DNA of 64,000 bases from Nigrospora sphaerica (taxonomy: Eukaryota > Ascomycota > Sordariomycetes > Amphisphaeriales > Apiosporaceae): NCBI GenBank assembly GCA_018287875.1, contig JAGVVL010000009.1, forward strand, positions 3,534,001 through 3,598,000, written 5' to 3'. The stretch's first letter is position 1. Every line of letters starts with the position of its first letter. Below the pieces are notes generated by a model. It was given only the letters and a program-made list of their open reading frames with translations. It was not told the DNA's origin and searched no databases. Below are positions 21,280 through 30,315 of this stretch, one piece after another. Position numbers and translations under genes: made by a program.

Positions 21280-23514
21280 TCAGACATCTGTGAGGTCGTC
21301 GTCAGACGGTTGGTCGTCTTCGTCGTCATGGTCGCTGTCGTCCATTTCCGAGCCGTGTCGCGTTGACACCGGTTTCAGCTTCTCGTTGTACGAGAGGCCC
21401 ATCTTGGGCTCCGCCTCGTCCGAATCCGCCTCGTTGAAACCGTGCAGCGAAACGGTGCCCATCCACCGGTCACCGGCCTGGAGGGCCGAGGCTGCGTTCG
21501 GCGTCAGCGAATCGCCCGGGTGGCGTAGGTCAGGAGAAGGGGGAGCCGGAGGAGAGGGAGAGGGAGAGGGAGAGGGAGGGAGGAAGGGAGGGGGCCTTAC
21601 CGGCGATAAAGGGGGCGTTGGGGTGCCAGCTGGCGTCGCGCACGCACGTCAGGCCGTCGCGGGCCTCCCAGGCGCGGCGGAACCAGCGCGAGTTGCGGGG
21701 GGCGCGGTCGCCCTGCGTCGCCTCCTGGACGTCGATGCGGCGGGCGACGGTGCCGTCGATGTTGTAGATGTAGACGTGGCCGTCGTGGCTGCCCGTGTAG
21801 ACGTAGCGGGCGTCGGTGCTGCCGGGGGGCGCAAAGTGGCAGCGGATCAGCGTCTTGAGGACCTTGTGGCCCTGGCGGTAGGTGACGAGCGAGTTGTCGT
21901 GCGGGTGCTGGTACCAGTTGGCGTCGCTGTAGGGCCCCCAGCGGTAGTCGAAGTCGCTCGGCATGGTGTGGCGCAGCGGGCGCAGCTCTTGGTAGCGCGC
22001 CGTCGAATACATCATCTTGAGGTCCCAGAGCTTCATGCTCTGGTCCTTGCCGTTGGACAGGATGTAGCGGCCGTCGCCCTTGCTGTCGAGGTATGTCAGG
22101 CCCTCGATGTGGCCGACGAAGGCGCCGGCCTCGCGCCCGTCGCCCATGCTGCGCCGGTCCCAGACCTTGATGGTCGTGTCGTCGGAGCCCGAGTACAGGA
22201 TGTGCGGCGACGCCTTGTCGGCGAAGCAGACGGCGTTGACGTCGTTGTCGTGCCCGGCCACCTGGTGCAGCACCTGCCGTGACTCGATGTCGTAGACGAT
22301 GATGGCGTTGGCGTTCGTACCCGCCACCAGCTCCCGCCCGTCGCCCGAGAAGCGCACCGACCAGATGCCAAAGGCGCTGCGCCAACCCACCCGTCGCGTG
22401 TTGGAACTTGCCAGGTTGAGCATGTACGGGTCGCCCGTGTCCTTGGGGTCCGTGGGCGCCAGGCAGACGTTGCTCTGGATCGATGTGTAGGCCAGCCACT
22501 TGTTGTCGGGGCTCAGCGACGCGTCCGTCAGCGTCCACGAGCCAAAGGGGTACTCCACCGTCTTGTAGTGCTTCCACTGGTAGGGGTTGGACGTGTCGTA
22601 CATGCGGACCCTGAAGTCCTTGACCACCGAGTAGAAGAAGTTGCCGTCGTCGGAGAACTGGCCCGAGTAGACGGGCGCGTGGTAGTTGATGACCATCTCG
22701 GCCGGCGTGCTCGGTATCAGCGACTGCTTCAGCACGGCCTCGTTGGCCACGCGCGCCGCCGGGTTGCCGATGCCCAGCTCGCGGTCGAGGATGCGCCTCG
22801 CTATCCGCTTCTGCGTGCGCAGCGAGGTGGCCGGCTCCGTCGCGCCAAACCGGCCCGAGTTCATGAGTTCGGTGCCCTCTTTGCAGGGCGCCTGCGGCAG
22901 CGTGCTGGCCTCGTGCGCCCGTCGCCGCTGCTGCCGCCGTTGTCGCTGGTCCTCCTCGTCGTTGGCGAACACGAGGTGGCCCAGGTTGGAATTGCGGAGA
23001 AGGTTAATCACCTGGACCTGCGTGAGCTGGCCCGTTCCGTTGCCTGCCGTCATGGTGAGCGGATGAGCGCTGGTGCCGTGCCGGCGTCCACGGTTCCTTC
23101 CGAGGGGGGGGGGGGGGGTTTACGTACCCATTATGAGGCGAATCACACGCTGTTGCATCCCCGCGCCCGTATCGGCCTCCGCCGCTTCCGCATCGTTGCC
23201 GCCGCCCTCGTTGGAGTCCTGGACAAGAAGCTCGATGCCGGCCTCGTCATCCTCCCCCGACTCTGCATCTACCGATTCTCGTCAGCGAACGGGCGGCTGT
23301 CACCGTGGTGCATGACACGTGGGAGGGAGGGCTATGTACCATGGAAATGGTCTGTCACGCCAAGCAGGTCATTGAAGTCGACATCGTCGTCGTCGTCGTC
23401 CGACTCTTCCTGGAACTCGTAGTCTTCGTCTTCCTCCTGGGTATCCTCGGCGTCGTGGAAGACGTCGTGGTGCCGGCCCGTCGGGTCATCCGAGTCGGAG
23501 GACGAGGCACTCAT
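21280..23514 (-). CDS. WD40-repeat protein, LEC14B/DCAF11 family
   Basis: Exons read 23514-23340, 23268-23128, 23043-21601 and 21491-21280, giving 656 residues; all junctions are phase 1. The acidic N-terminus is Asp/Glu-rich. The core begins with RELGIGNPAARVANEAVLKQ and then forms WD40 repeats, visible as phrases such as GSDDTTIKVWDRRS, SNGKDQSMKLWDLK and GSHDGHVYIYNIDG. This order and the long YHAPVYSGQFSDDG stretch are typical of LEC14B/DCAF11, substrate receptors of CUL4-DDB1 ubiquitin ligases in animals; that role in this fungus is inference. The C-terminal exon is acidic. Intron 2 holds a 15-base G run and intron 3 a GGGAGA-type repeat on the plus strand, polypyrimidine on the coding strand. 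Confidence 0.9.
21541..21595. repeat. GGGAGA purine repeat in intron 3 of the WD40 gene
   Basis: Repeated GGGAGA/GGGA units occupy the donor-proximal part of the intron. On the transcribed strand they give a long CCCTCT polypyrimidine run. Confidence 0.85.
23104..23118. repeat. 15-base G run in intron 2 of the WD40 gene
   Basis: An uninterrupted run of G on the plus strand, read as C on the coding strand, starts nine bases after the first intron base. It is prone to length change, but the nearby donor gtacgt is intact. Confidence 0.9.
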
Positions 23515-24127
23515 TATGTCCGGAAGTGGCGGGTAGTCAAGGTGTCGGTGAAGTCGCCAACCAGGGGTCGTGCGGTGGCGGGTCCTACGCGTTTACCACC
23601 CGAGACGGAAAACAGTCGTGCGATGCGATGGGATGCGATGGGGAAGAGAAGCGAGCTAACCCACTCGGATCTGTCCAGCAGACGACGAAAAGCTCCTGGC
23701 CGGATCAAGGATACAAAAGATAAGAAAGAGAAGACGGCGTCGGTTCCGACATGGATGATGACATCGAGCCCCGAGATGCAGCTCCAGGGCGTCTTTTACT
23801 CAGCACGGATTAGCAGCTACTCCTCTTAGCTTTTGGCGGGGTTCCGGGAGGTTAGCCCCAGTCGGCGTTAAGACGGATACGTGTACGTTAGATCCGCCAC
23901 TGTCGACCTGCTGTGCATTCCCCGGGGTAGATGAAACCGACATGTTGCCTGTTGGGCCGGACTAAGTAAGGTACGATCCGTTATCTACTTTGAGGATAGG
24001 GGCGTCCCGGGCCGCTTGCGCAAACAAAGTGCGAACCCTGTGCCATGCATTGGATTGGGAGATGCCAGCCACTTTCACACGACGACCCGTCCCATGGTGA
24101 ACTGATCTACGTCCATCAGCCGCGACC
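23515..24127. other. Intergenic, WD40 promoter and thioesterase 3' region
   Basis: The 613 bases separate two minus-strand genes, so they hold the promoter of the WD40 gene and the 3' UTR of the thioesterase gene. No other feature is seen. Confidence 0.45.
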
Positions 24128-24987
24128 TCACAGTTCCGACTTCTTCTCCTCCCCCTGCGCAGGCAGACGGCTGCTCAGGAACGCCTCGACCTCGTTCAGT
24201 TCCTCCGGACAGGCCGAGTGGCTCATACCCCTGCGAACATCGAGTCAGCGCGCGCGCCTACGGTGCTAGGCCCCGGTCGGTACTACTTACGGATACAGCT
24301 TGAGGGAGACGTCATAGCCCATGCCCTGGAGAAGCTCCGAGGATTGCTTGCCGAGTGCCAGGGGCACCACCATGTCGTTGGTGCCGTGGCACATGAGGAT
24401 GGGGGTTTGCCGGTTGAGGTCAAACTCCTTCAGGTGTTCAGGCAGCTTCTCGTCCAGAGGCAGCCAGGAAGAGAGCCCGACGATGCCGGCCAGCTTGACC
24501 TTGGAGGTAAGCGAGGAGAAGAGGGCCATGGCACCACCCTGCGAGAAGCCGCCGAGAACGATGCGCTCGGGCGGGATGCCGGCATCAATCTCCTGCTGGA
24601 TAAGGCCGCGGAGGTAGTCGCGGCTGATGATAATGCCCTCGGCGTCCTGGTGCTTCCGCAGGTCGTCGGCGGCCCCGCCCAGAGCGTAGATGTCGTACCA
24701 GCCGGGCATCCTCATGCCGCCGTTCTGGCCAGGACTCAGCAAGCCGGCCTCACTCGCGCCCTGAGGGGGGGAAGGGGGAGCCCACTTACACAAGTAATGG
24801 GAATCTGGGGGGCGTGGGGCAAGATGAACTTGACCTCGTCCAGCTTGGACCGGCGGCGCCAGTTCTCCACGGCATCGGCCCAGCCGTGGCCGCTGTCTCC
24901 GAGGCCATGGAGGAAGATGACGCTGGCCGTGTGCTTCTTGTTCGGGGCGAACAGCAGGGGCGGCAGCCGCCTCAGAGTGCCGGCCAT
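24128..24987 (-). CDS. APT1: Acyl-protein thioesterase 1 (APT1), alpha/beta hydrolase
   Basis: The enzyme removes palmitate and other acyl groups from cysteines of proteins such as G-protein alpha subunits and Ras, in the cytosol. Exons read 24987-24790, 24724-24291 and 24230-24128, giving 244 residues, near the family size. VIFLHGLGDSGHGWA forms the oxyanion region; the nucleophile is Ser127 in GGFSQGGA, with Asp183 in HGTNDMVVP and His215 in GMSHSAC completing the triad. The last exon is needed to supply the histidine. The active-site order and KFILPHAP motif separate it from generic carboxylesterases. An upstream in-frame ATG exists, but it would add an unconserved extension, and 24987 fits the usual N-terminus. 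Confidence 0.94.
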
Positions 24988-25540
24988 GGTGGAAGCGGGT
25001 GTTGAGCCTAGGTCAAATGAGTGACAAGCGGCCCACGAAAAGGCGGAAGCAGCTAGAGCGAGGTAAGCGACCCGACGTAGAGGCGAAAGCCGAAGCACCA
25101 TGCGAGAATGTGTATAGGTACCGTACCTGGTAAAGGCCGAGACGCGAATAGTTGGGGGTGGGACGGGGGGGAAGAAAGCTCCGGATTCTCCCCGTGCAGT
25201 AGGGAATGCATCTAGGATGGCGTCTTGTCTCGTCGCTCGGGCCGGAATTTTACGCTCCACAATTCCCCGCGCGCTGGCTAGAGCGGAAGCTGAGGGAAGG
25301 TCGGGGCCATTGCAGCAAGAAGAGGTACCTAACGGAAAAGTACATATGGAAGCAATTTTTGCTGACGAAGTATTTGTAATCAACTGTTGGTTTTACAGGA
25401 AAGGGGTACAGTCGCAATTGGGTGGCACGTAGTACGTAGGGAGGAAGGTGAATAGCACCAGCTCTAGGGAACGCTGAGTCGTACTACATATTTCGAACCC
25501 CCGTCTACCTGCGTTGCACCACATTAACCACCCCATCTGT
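24988..25540. other. Divergent promoter region, thioesterase / extradiol dioxygenase
   Basis: The 553 bases lie between divergent start codons. They include several GTACCTA-type sequences near 25,115-25,130 and 25,325, and TACGTAGG-like ones near 25,430. No coding signal is seen. Confidence 0.5.
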
Positions 25541-26813
25541 ATGGCTTCGCCAGGCTATCTTTGGTTGTCCATATATACGAGCATTGCGCTTGCCGGCTTG
25601 TTCTTGGGCCTCCTGCTGTCACCCAGCCTCGCCCCTGATCTCATGCCCAACTGGTCTTTTTATACCGTATCCTCGTTTTGGGCGGCAACTAGGAAGTCTA
25701 TATCCACAACTCAACGCGTGAAGCCCAATATGGCGGCTAAACCCCCCGTTTACTTCTTTAGCCACGGCGGCGTACGTGCTTTAGGATCCCTCGATGCGTT
25801 CCCACGGGACCGGCGGCTGACAATCAACACTACAGCCCAACGTGCAATACGACACAAAGCACCCTGTCTTCCCCGTGCTGCAGGCCATCGGCCGGGAAAT
25901 CACCCAGAAGGTTAAGCCGAAAGCCGTTGTCGTCTTTTCGGGCCACTGGGAGGGCTCGGCCGACACCATCGAGGTCAACACGGCTGAACACACGGATCTT
26001 ATTTACGAGTAGGCAGCGTCTCTTCCGTCCTCTTCTCCCTATGGCAGACTGACACGACGCTATGCAGTTTCTACGGATTTCCGGCGCATTACTACGAAGC
26101 GCAATACCCGAACAAGGGCAGCCCGGAGCTGGCCTCCAAGATCATAGACCTGCTCACCCAAGCAGGCATTAAGTCGAAGGGTATGTCCCGAGGACTGGAT
26201 CATGGCGTCTGGGCGGGCTTTAGTGTGGGTAAGTAGTCCCTCTCTGGGAGTATGAGAGTGGCCAACGGCTCATGGTAACGACATTTCCAGCGTTCGACCC
26301 CAAGAAGAACCCGCTGAACGTGCCGCTCGTCCAGGTCAGCCTCTTCCAAAGCGAGGACCCGGACTTGCACTACCGGCTGGGCCAGGCGGTGTCTTCGCTG
26401 CGCGACGAGGGCGTCGTCATCATCGGCGCCGGCATGTCCGTCCACAACTTGCGGGACATGTGGAAGGCCAGGGGCAGTCCCACCCCGATGCCGTATTCCG
26501 TCTCGTTTGACGAGGCGCTCAAGGAGGCAGTCGAGGCTCCACCGGCCGAGCGGCAACCTCGCATGGCCGAGGCGGCGCGACGCCCTGATGCCAAACAGGC
26601 GCACCCGGTAAGTAGCTACGGCGAATACCCGGCAAGCTGCCGCGGGGTTTACATGGCGCTAACTTCGTGTTGCAATAGTGGGCGGACCATCTGATGCCCG
26701 TGTACGTGGCCGCCGGGGCTGCTGGGGACGACGCAGGAAAACGGATCTGGACGCTGCATGAAGGCTCCATGGCGTGGGCGCAGTACAGATTTGGTGAAGT
26801 GAGTTCGGAGTAG
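25541..26813 (+). CDS. Extradiol ring-cleavage dioxygenase, class III (LigB/DODA family), with N-terminal membrane segment
   Basis: Class III extradiol dioxygenases open catecholic rings with a non-haem metal; relatives cleave DOPA or related aromatics, and the substrate here is unknown. Exons are 25541-25771, 25836-26008, 26068-26228, 26291-26607 and 26679-26813, giving 338 residues. All four junctions restore conserved phrases: FSHGG-PNV, LIYD-FYGFPAHYYE, GFSV-AFDP and HP-WADHLMPVYVA. Candidate metal and catalytic histidines are His75, His114 (SGHWEG), His180 (LDHGVWAGF) and His240 (GMSVHNLRDM). The first 63 residues hold a strong hydrophobic segment at about 6-27, which the family normally lacks. 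Met64, at 25730, would give a conventional 275-residue cytosolic protein, so the anchored form is possible but unproven. Confidence 0.88.
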
Positions 26814-27299
26814 TCGTGTGGAATCCCACCTGGAACTCGGGGCTGTACGGCAAGTTCTCATGACTCTATACGTTGAGATATGATGCCCTAGTAGAGTGGC
26901 CAAGCCAGGGCGTATGAAAAGGTGTTCTCTCGTGCCCTAATGGGAACGTCGAGTGTTCGGGAATTACTATAGCTCATGTGCCCGTAAAAACAGCTGTGTT
27001 TTGTTGTTTGCTGTACAGCAATCCAGATGAAGGTTGTTGTCAGGGCAAACGCACAGGCCCTTGGGCTGGAGTTTAGCACTTCGCCCCACCCCCAAGCCGG
27101 CTCCCTGGGTAGTTCGTCTAGGTACATCCCACCCCAGTACCGTGTTAAGTAAAGCGACAAACCGATCAATCGAGCCCGGATGTGTGTGCGTGTGTACCTG
27201 GAGGTCGTCGTCAACCAGCAAAAGCCTCCACCCGCGCCACCACGCGCGGCCTCTCATCCTCTCCCTCCCCGATTTCATCTAATCCCCGGCGCCCTCGTC
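26814..27299. other. Intergenic, dioxygenase 3' region and MED17 promoter
   Basis: The 486 bases contain the 3' UTR of the dioxygenase gene and the promoter and C-rich leader of the MED17 gene (about 27,220-27,299). Open frames are short and unlike any family. Confidence 0.45.
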
Positions 27300-29174
27300 A
27301 TGGCTCCGCTGGACAAAACGCCCTTCTCGCTGCGGCCGTGGCCCAAGGGGGACAAGAAACCGCAGAATATCGGCGAGTTCATCGCGCGTGTTAGCGCCGA
27401 GCGCCAGGGCTTCCGCCATGTGAACGAGGCAGAGCTGCGCGAGCAGATGGCGGCTGAGGAGAGCGGCGGCGGCCGGGCCGAGCAGGACCCCGACAGCGGC
27501 GCCAGTCAGGACGGCGAGTCGGCGTCCGAGGCCGACGCCGAGGCCGACCGGGTCCGCCGGACCGCGCTGGCCGCTCGCGACGAGTTCCTGCGCAACATCG
27601 AGATGGCCCACCAATCGGCCATGCTAAACCTCGACGTCGTCTCGCTGCTGCTGTCCAAGGAGAACCCCAGCCAGGCCGGCGCCACCCTGTCGACGGCCCT
27701 GCGCGAGTTCGCCGGCATCGGCACCCTGGGCGCCTCCAAGCTCAAGGAGTCCAACATCACCGAGGCCCGCGTCCAGGACTACCGCGTCGTCGGCACCGGC
27801 TGGCGCATCCTGGGCATCGACCACCGCGTCGACTCGCTCGTCGCCGCCGCCGAGCGGCTCGAGAAGGAGATGGCGCTCGAGACGGAGTACTGGGCCGACG
27901 TGCTGGCCGTGAGCGAGGCCGGCTGGGCCATCACGCCGCTGCCGCGGCGCGCCATCGGCGTCCGCTTCGGCTTCGCCGAGGCCGACGCCATGTACCGGGA
28001 CAGCGGCCTCGCCGCCCTCGACCGCGCAGACGACGGCCGGGCGCGGCTCCAGTTCGGTCAGCGGGGCGCCGGCTCGCAGCGGCTGCGCGCCGTCGTTGAG
28101 CGCCGCGGCGTCGTGACGGGCCGGTCGCGGCTCCCCGGCTGCCTCGCGCCGGGCGCGCCGCTCGCGGACCGCGTGCTCGAGGCCCGCAACACCATCTTCG
28201 CGCAGGAACTGTGGTTCGAGATCGGGCGCGAGTCGCGCAACCTGCTCGCCCTGGGCGTGCGCTCCGACGGCGACAAGGTGACGTACAACCTCGACGCCGA
28301 CACCAAGGTCCTCATCACCCTCGCGGACCTGGGCGAGCCGGACCTGCCCGAGCCCGAGGCCGCCGACAACCAGCTGGCCGAGGCCGTCGTCCTGGCGCTG
28401 CAGATGATGCTGATCTTTACCCACCGGCAAGCCTACGCCAAGCGCACGCGACCCCAGCTGGCGCGCGCGCGGGCCCATCCGGCCTACGACCTCCTCCGCA
28501 GCTTCATCTCGCGCCTCCAGTTCGCGGCGGCGCACGACACGCTGCTGGGCGCCGTCTCGACGCTGGCGGAGACGCTGCGGCAGGCGGGCTTCGCCGACGC
28601 CGAGGCGACGGTGACGCAGCCGCCGGCCGTGTGCCGGGCGCCTGTGCGGGCGGGGCCGGGGGCGGCGGGGCCGGCGCCGCTGCTCGGGGCGGCGCCCGAG
28701 GTGCTCGTGCGGCACGTCGTCGGCCAGCAGCAGTGCGCGGCCGAGCTCGCCGTCACGCCGGCGGCGCGTGTGCGGCTCGAGGCGACGGGCTTCGTCGCCG
28801 TCGTCGCCACGCACGTCAAGGCCCTCCTGCCGGGCGGGCCCGCCGCCAACCCGCTGCACCGGCTCTACCCGCCCGTGCCCGCCGCCGCCGGCGCCTACCC
28901 CGACGTCCGCGACGCCCTCTACTACCTGCGCCAGGCCGCCGTGCGCGCCGCCGCCGACCACGCCGCCGCCGCCGCCGGCCTCGAGTGGGCCGACAGCCTC
29001 GACGGCGTCGTCGTCACCAACGGCCTCGGCGCCGACGTCCGCCTCTCCATCGACGGCCCCCGCCTGCTCGCCGAGGCCCCCGGCCGCCGCCACGCCTGGG
29101 GCCCCGGCTGCGCCCCCTCGGAATCCCTCGTCGACTTTGTGCTTCGGTGCTACGAGGAGCGGTCGAACGCCTGA
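27300..29174 (+). CDS. MED17: Mediator head-module subunit 17 (Med17/Srb4)
   Basis: Med17 is the scaffold of the Mediator head module, which links activators to RNA polymerase II. A single exon encodes 624 residues, in the normal range. The N-terminal FSLRPWPKGDKKPQNIGEFI is a strong fungal Med17 signature. It is followed by an acidic linker, the helical block RNIEMAHQSAMLNLDVVSLL, the conserved LRELVGIGTLG-type sequence (here REFAGIGTLGASKL) and ARNTIFAQELWFEIGRE. The C-terminal third is poorly conserved and very Ala-rich, with extreme GC bias, so reading frames on other strands are long and misleading. The start ATG at 27300 is the first in frame with the signature that is preceded by a leader-like C-rich stretch. 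Confidence 0.93.
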   Translation: MAPLDKTPFSLRPWPKGDKKPQNIGEFIARVSAERQGFRHVNEAELREQMAAEESGGGRAEQDPDSGASQDGESASEADAEADRVRRTALAARDEFLRNIEMAHQSAMLNLDVVSLLLSKENPSQAGATLSTALREFAGIGTLGASKLKESNITEARVQDYRVVGTGWRILGIDHRVDSLVAAAERLEKEMALETEYWADVLAVSEAGWAITPLPRRAIGVRFGFAEADAMYRDSGLAALDRADDGRARLQFGQRGAGSQRLRAVVERRGVVTGRSRLPGCLAPGAPLADRVLEARNTIFAQELWFEIGRESRNLLALGVRSDGDKVTYNLDADTKVLITLADLGEPDLPEPEAADNQLAEAVVLALQMMLIFTHRQAYAKRTRPQLARARAHPAYDLLRSFISRLQFAAAHDTLLGAVSTLAETLRQAGFADAEATVTQPPAVCRAPVRAGPGAAGPAPLLGAAPEVLVRHVVGQQQCAAELAVTPAARVRLEATGFVAVVATHVKALLPGGPAANPLHRLYPPVPAAAGAYPDVRDALYYLRQAAVRAAADHAAAAAGLEWADSLDGVVVTNGLGADVRLSIDGPRLLAEAPGRRHAWGPGCAPSESLVDFVLRCYEERSNA

Positions 29175-29576
29175 AGGGAACTTCGCCCCTCCCCGTCCGG
29201 GCTAATCCTGGCGCCCCCCACAAGACGCCACCAAGGGTTTTTCCAAGCATCGGCACGACGACTTACCTCGTCCACCTCAGTAATTGTTTACGCGCCCGCC
29301 GTTGGACGAGGATCACCCAAGCCGGCCGTCCGGTGCCAGAGTAGCGCTATCTTTAGCTTCCTAATGAGAAAAAAACCCCCCACTTGCATGTAAACAGTTT
29401 GCCCTCAAGTGAACATCTCTGGAAAGGGGAGGCATAACAGAGCCGGCGGGACAAGAAGACCGTTGCCGTTCGGCTTTGGCACCGACAGGTTGGTTACGGT
29501 AGGTAGCTCAGGAGTAGACTTTGCTGTGTAGAACAATCAATTTCACAATAAGCCTATTTGATTTCACGAAGAACAA
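29175..29576. other. Intergenic, MED17 3' region to tRNA gene
   Basis: The 402 bases hold the MED17 3' UTR and upstream sequence of the tRNA gene. AT content rises towards the tRNA (about 29,515-29,575). Nothing else is supported. Confidence 0.45.
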
Positions 29577-29675
29577 GGTGAGATGGCCGAGTTGGTTATG
29601 GCGTCAGGTTAAGGTCACCTTAACACCTGCATCCTGGTGGAGCAATCCGCGTGGGTTCGAATCCCACTCTCATCA
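29577..29675 (+). tRNA. tRNA-Leu (anticodon AAG), with a short anticodon-loop intron
   Basis: The gene folds as a type II tRNA. The acceptor stem pairs GGTGAGA (29577-29583) with TCTCATC (29668-29674, one G-U), and the discriminator is A, as in leucine tRNAs. The T arm is GTGGG-TTCGAAT-CCCAC. The D arm TGGCCGAGTTGGTTATGGC matches the box A pattern and the T arm matches box B. The anticodon arm starts TCAGG-TTAAGG, placing AAG at 29611-29613. About ten bases (29615-29624) then separate it from the 3' half CCTGC, so an intron sits at the usual place one base after the anticodon. GTTAAGG and CCTTAAC can pair across anticodon and intron, as in known pre-tRNAs. One stem pair (T27-C43) is mismatched in my fold, so exact intron ends may shift. 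Confidence 0.88.
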
Positions 29676-29681
29676 ACTTCG

Positions 29682-29687
29682 TTTTTT
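29682..29687 (+). terminator. RNA polymerase III terminator (T6)
   Basis: Six T residues begin seven bases after the tRNA discriminator base, the usual distance for a Pol III terminator. Confidence 0.85.
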
Positions 29688-30315
29688 GCCTCACCATGGT
29701 GAGGGCCCATCCTTTTTTGCCTGGGGTTTATTTCGTTCCTTGGAAAGGATTCCGTGGGCTTCGTTGTACAAATAATGTAGAGTTTAGGACTTGGATAGCG
29801 GCCGCATGATACCTTATATCGGATTGCCTGCCCATTCAGGCATCGGTAGGAGACGGCAGCCCGTAAACTACCTAGATTAGGCCCGAAGATTCTCTGCGCT
29901 GCGGCGTATTTTACGCACGAACTGGGCCACTGGTGCATGCCCCAGTACCTAAAACATAAACGAGTCTTGGCACATATCTTCGTATTTAGAGCAACTGCTA
30001 TTAATACAGGGAAACCCGTACGCCGTGCAGCAGGGCCATCCATCTAAACGCCATGCAACAACGCGTATGCTGTTTTGCGCAAAAAGCCAGTCGAACGCCT
30101 GGAACATTTCCGAATGGCCTCTGCAAGTTCCGGCAACCAGCTGAGGCATTTCATATCGTAAAACCAGACTCCGGAACCTGGCCAAACCATTACCAGGATT
30201 ATCACATATCTGCTGCGGGGGAAACACGCGCGTACCGTCATACCAGAGACCAGGGCGACATGGCCTGATGAGCCACGAGGCAGGCCGTAACCGAAGCCGC
30301 CGGGCCAAGTGTCCA
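29688..30315. other. Intergenic, tRNA to SNF2 gene end
   Basis: This stretch lies between the tRNA gene and the 3' end of the minus-strand SNF2 gene. It is richer in AT than its surroundings and carries no recognisable gene. Confidence 0.45.

Noticed and set aside
25541..26813. Dioxygenase and neighbours considered as an aromatic-degradation or pigment cluster
   Set aside because: Neighbours are a thioesterase of protein depalmitoylation and MED17; no oxidoreductase, transporter or regulator of such a cluster is present.
27624..29093. 489-codon open frame on the minus strand
   Set aside because: It lies entirely opposite MED17 in very GC-rich DNA and shows no recognisable motif.
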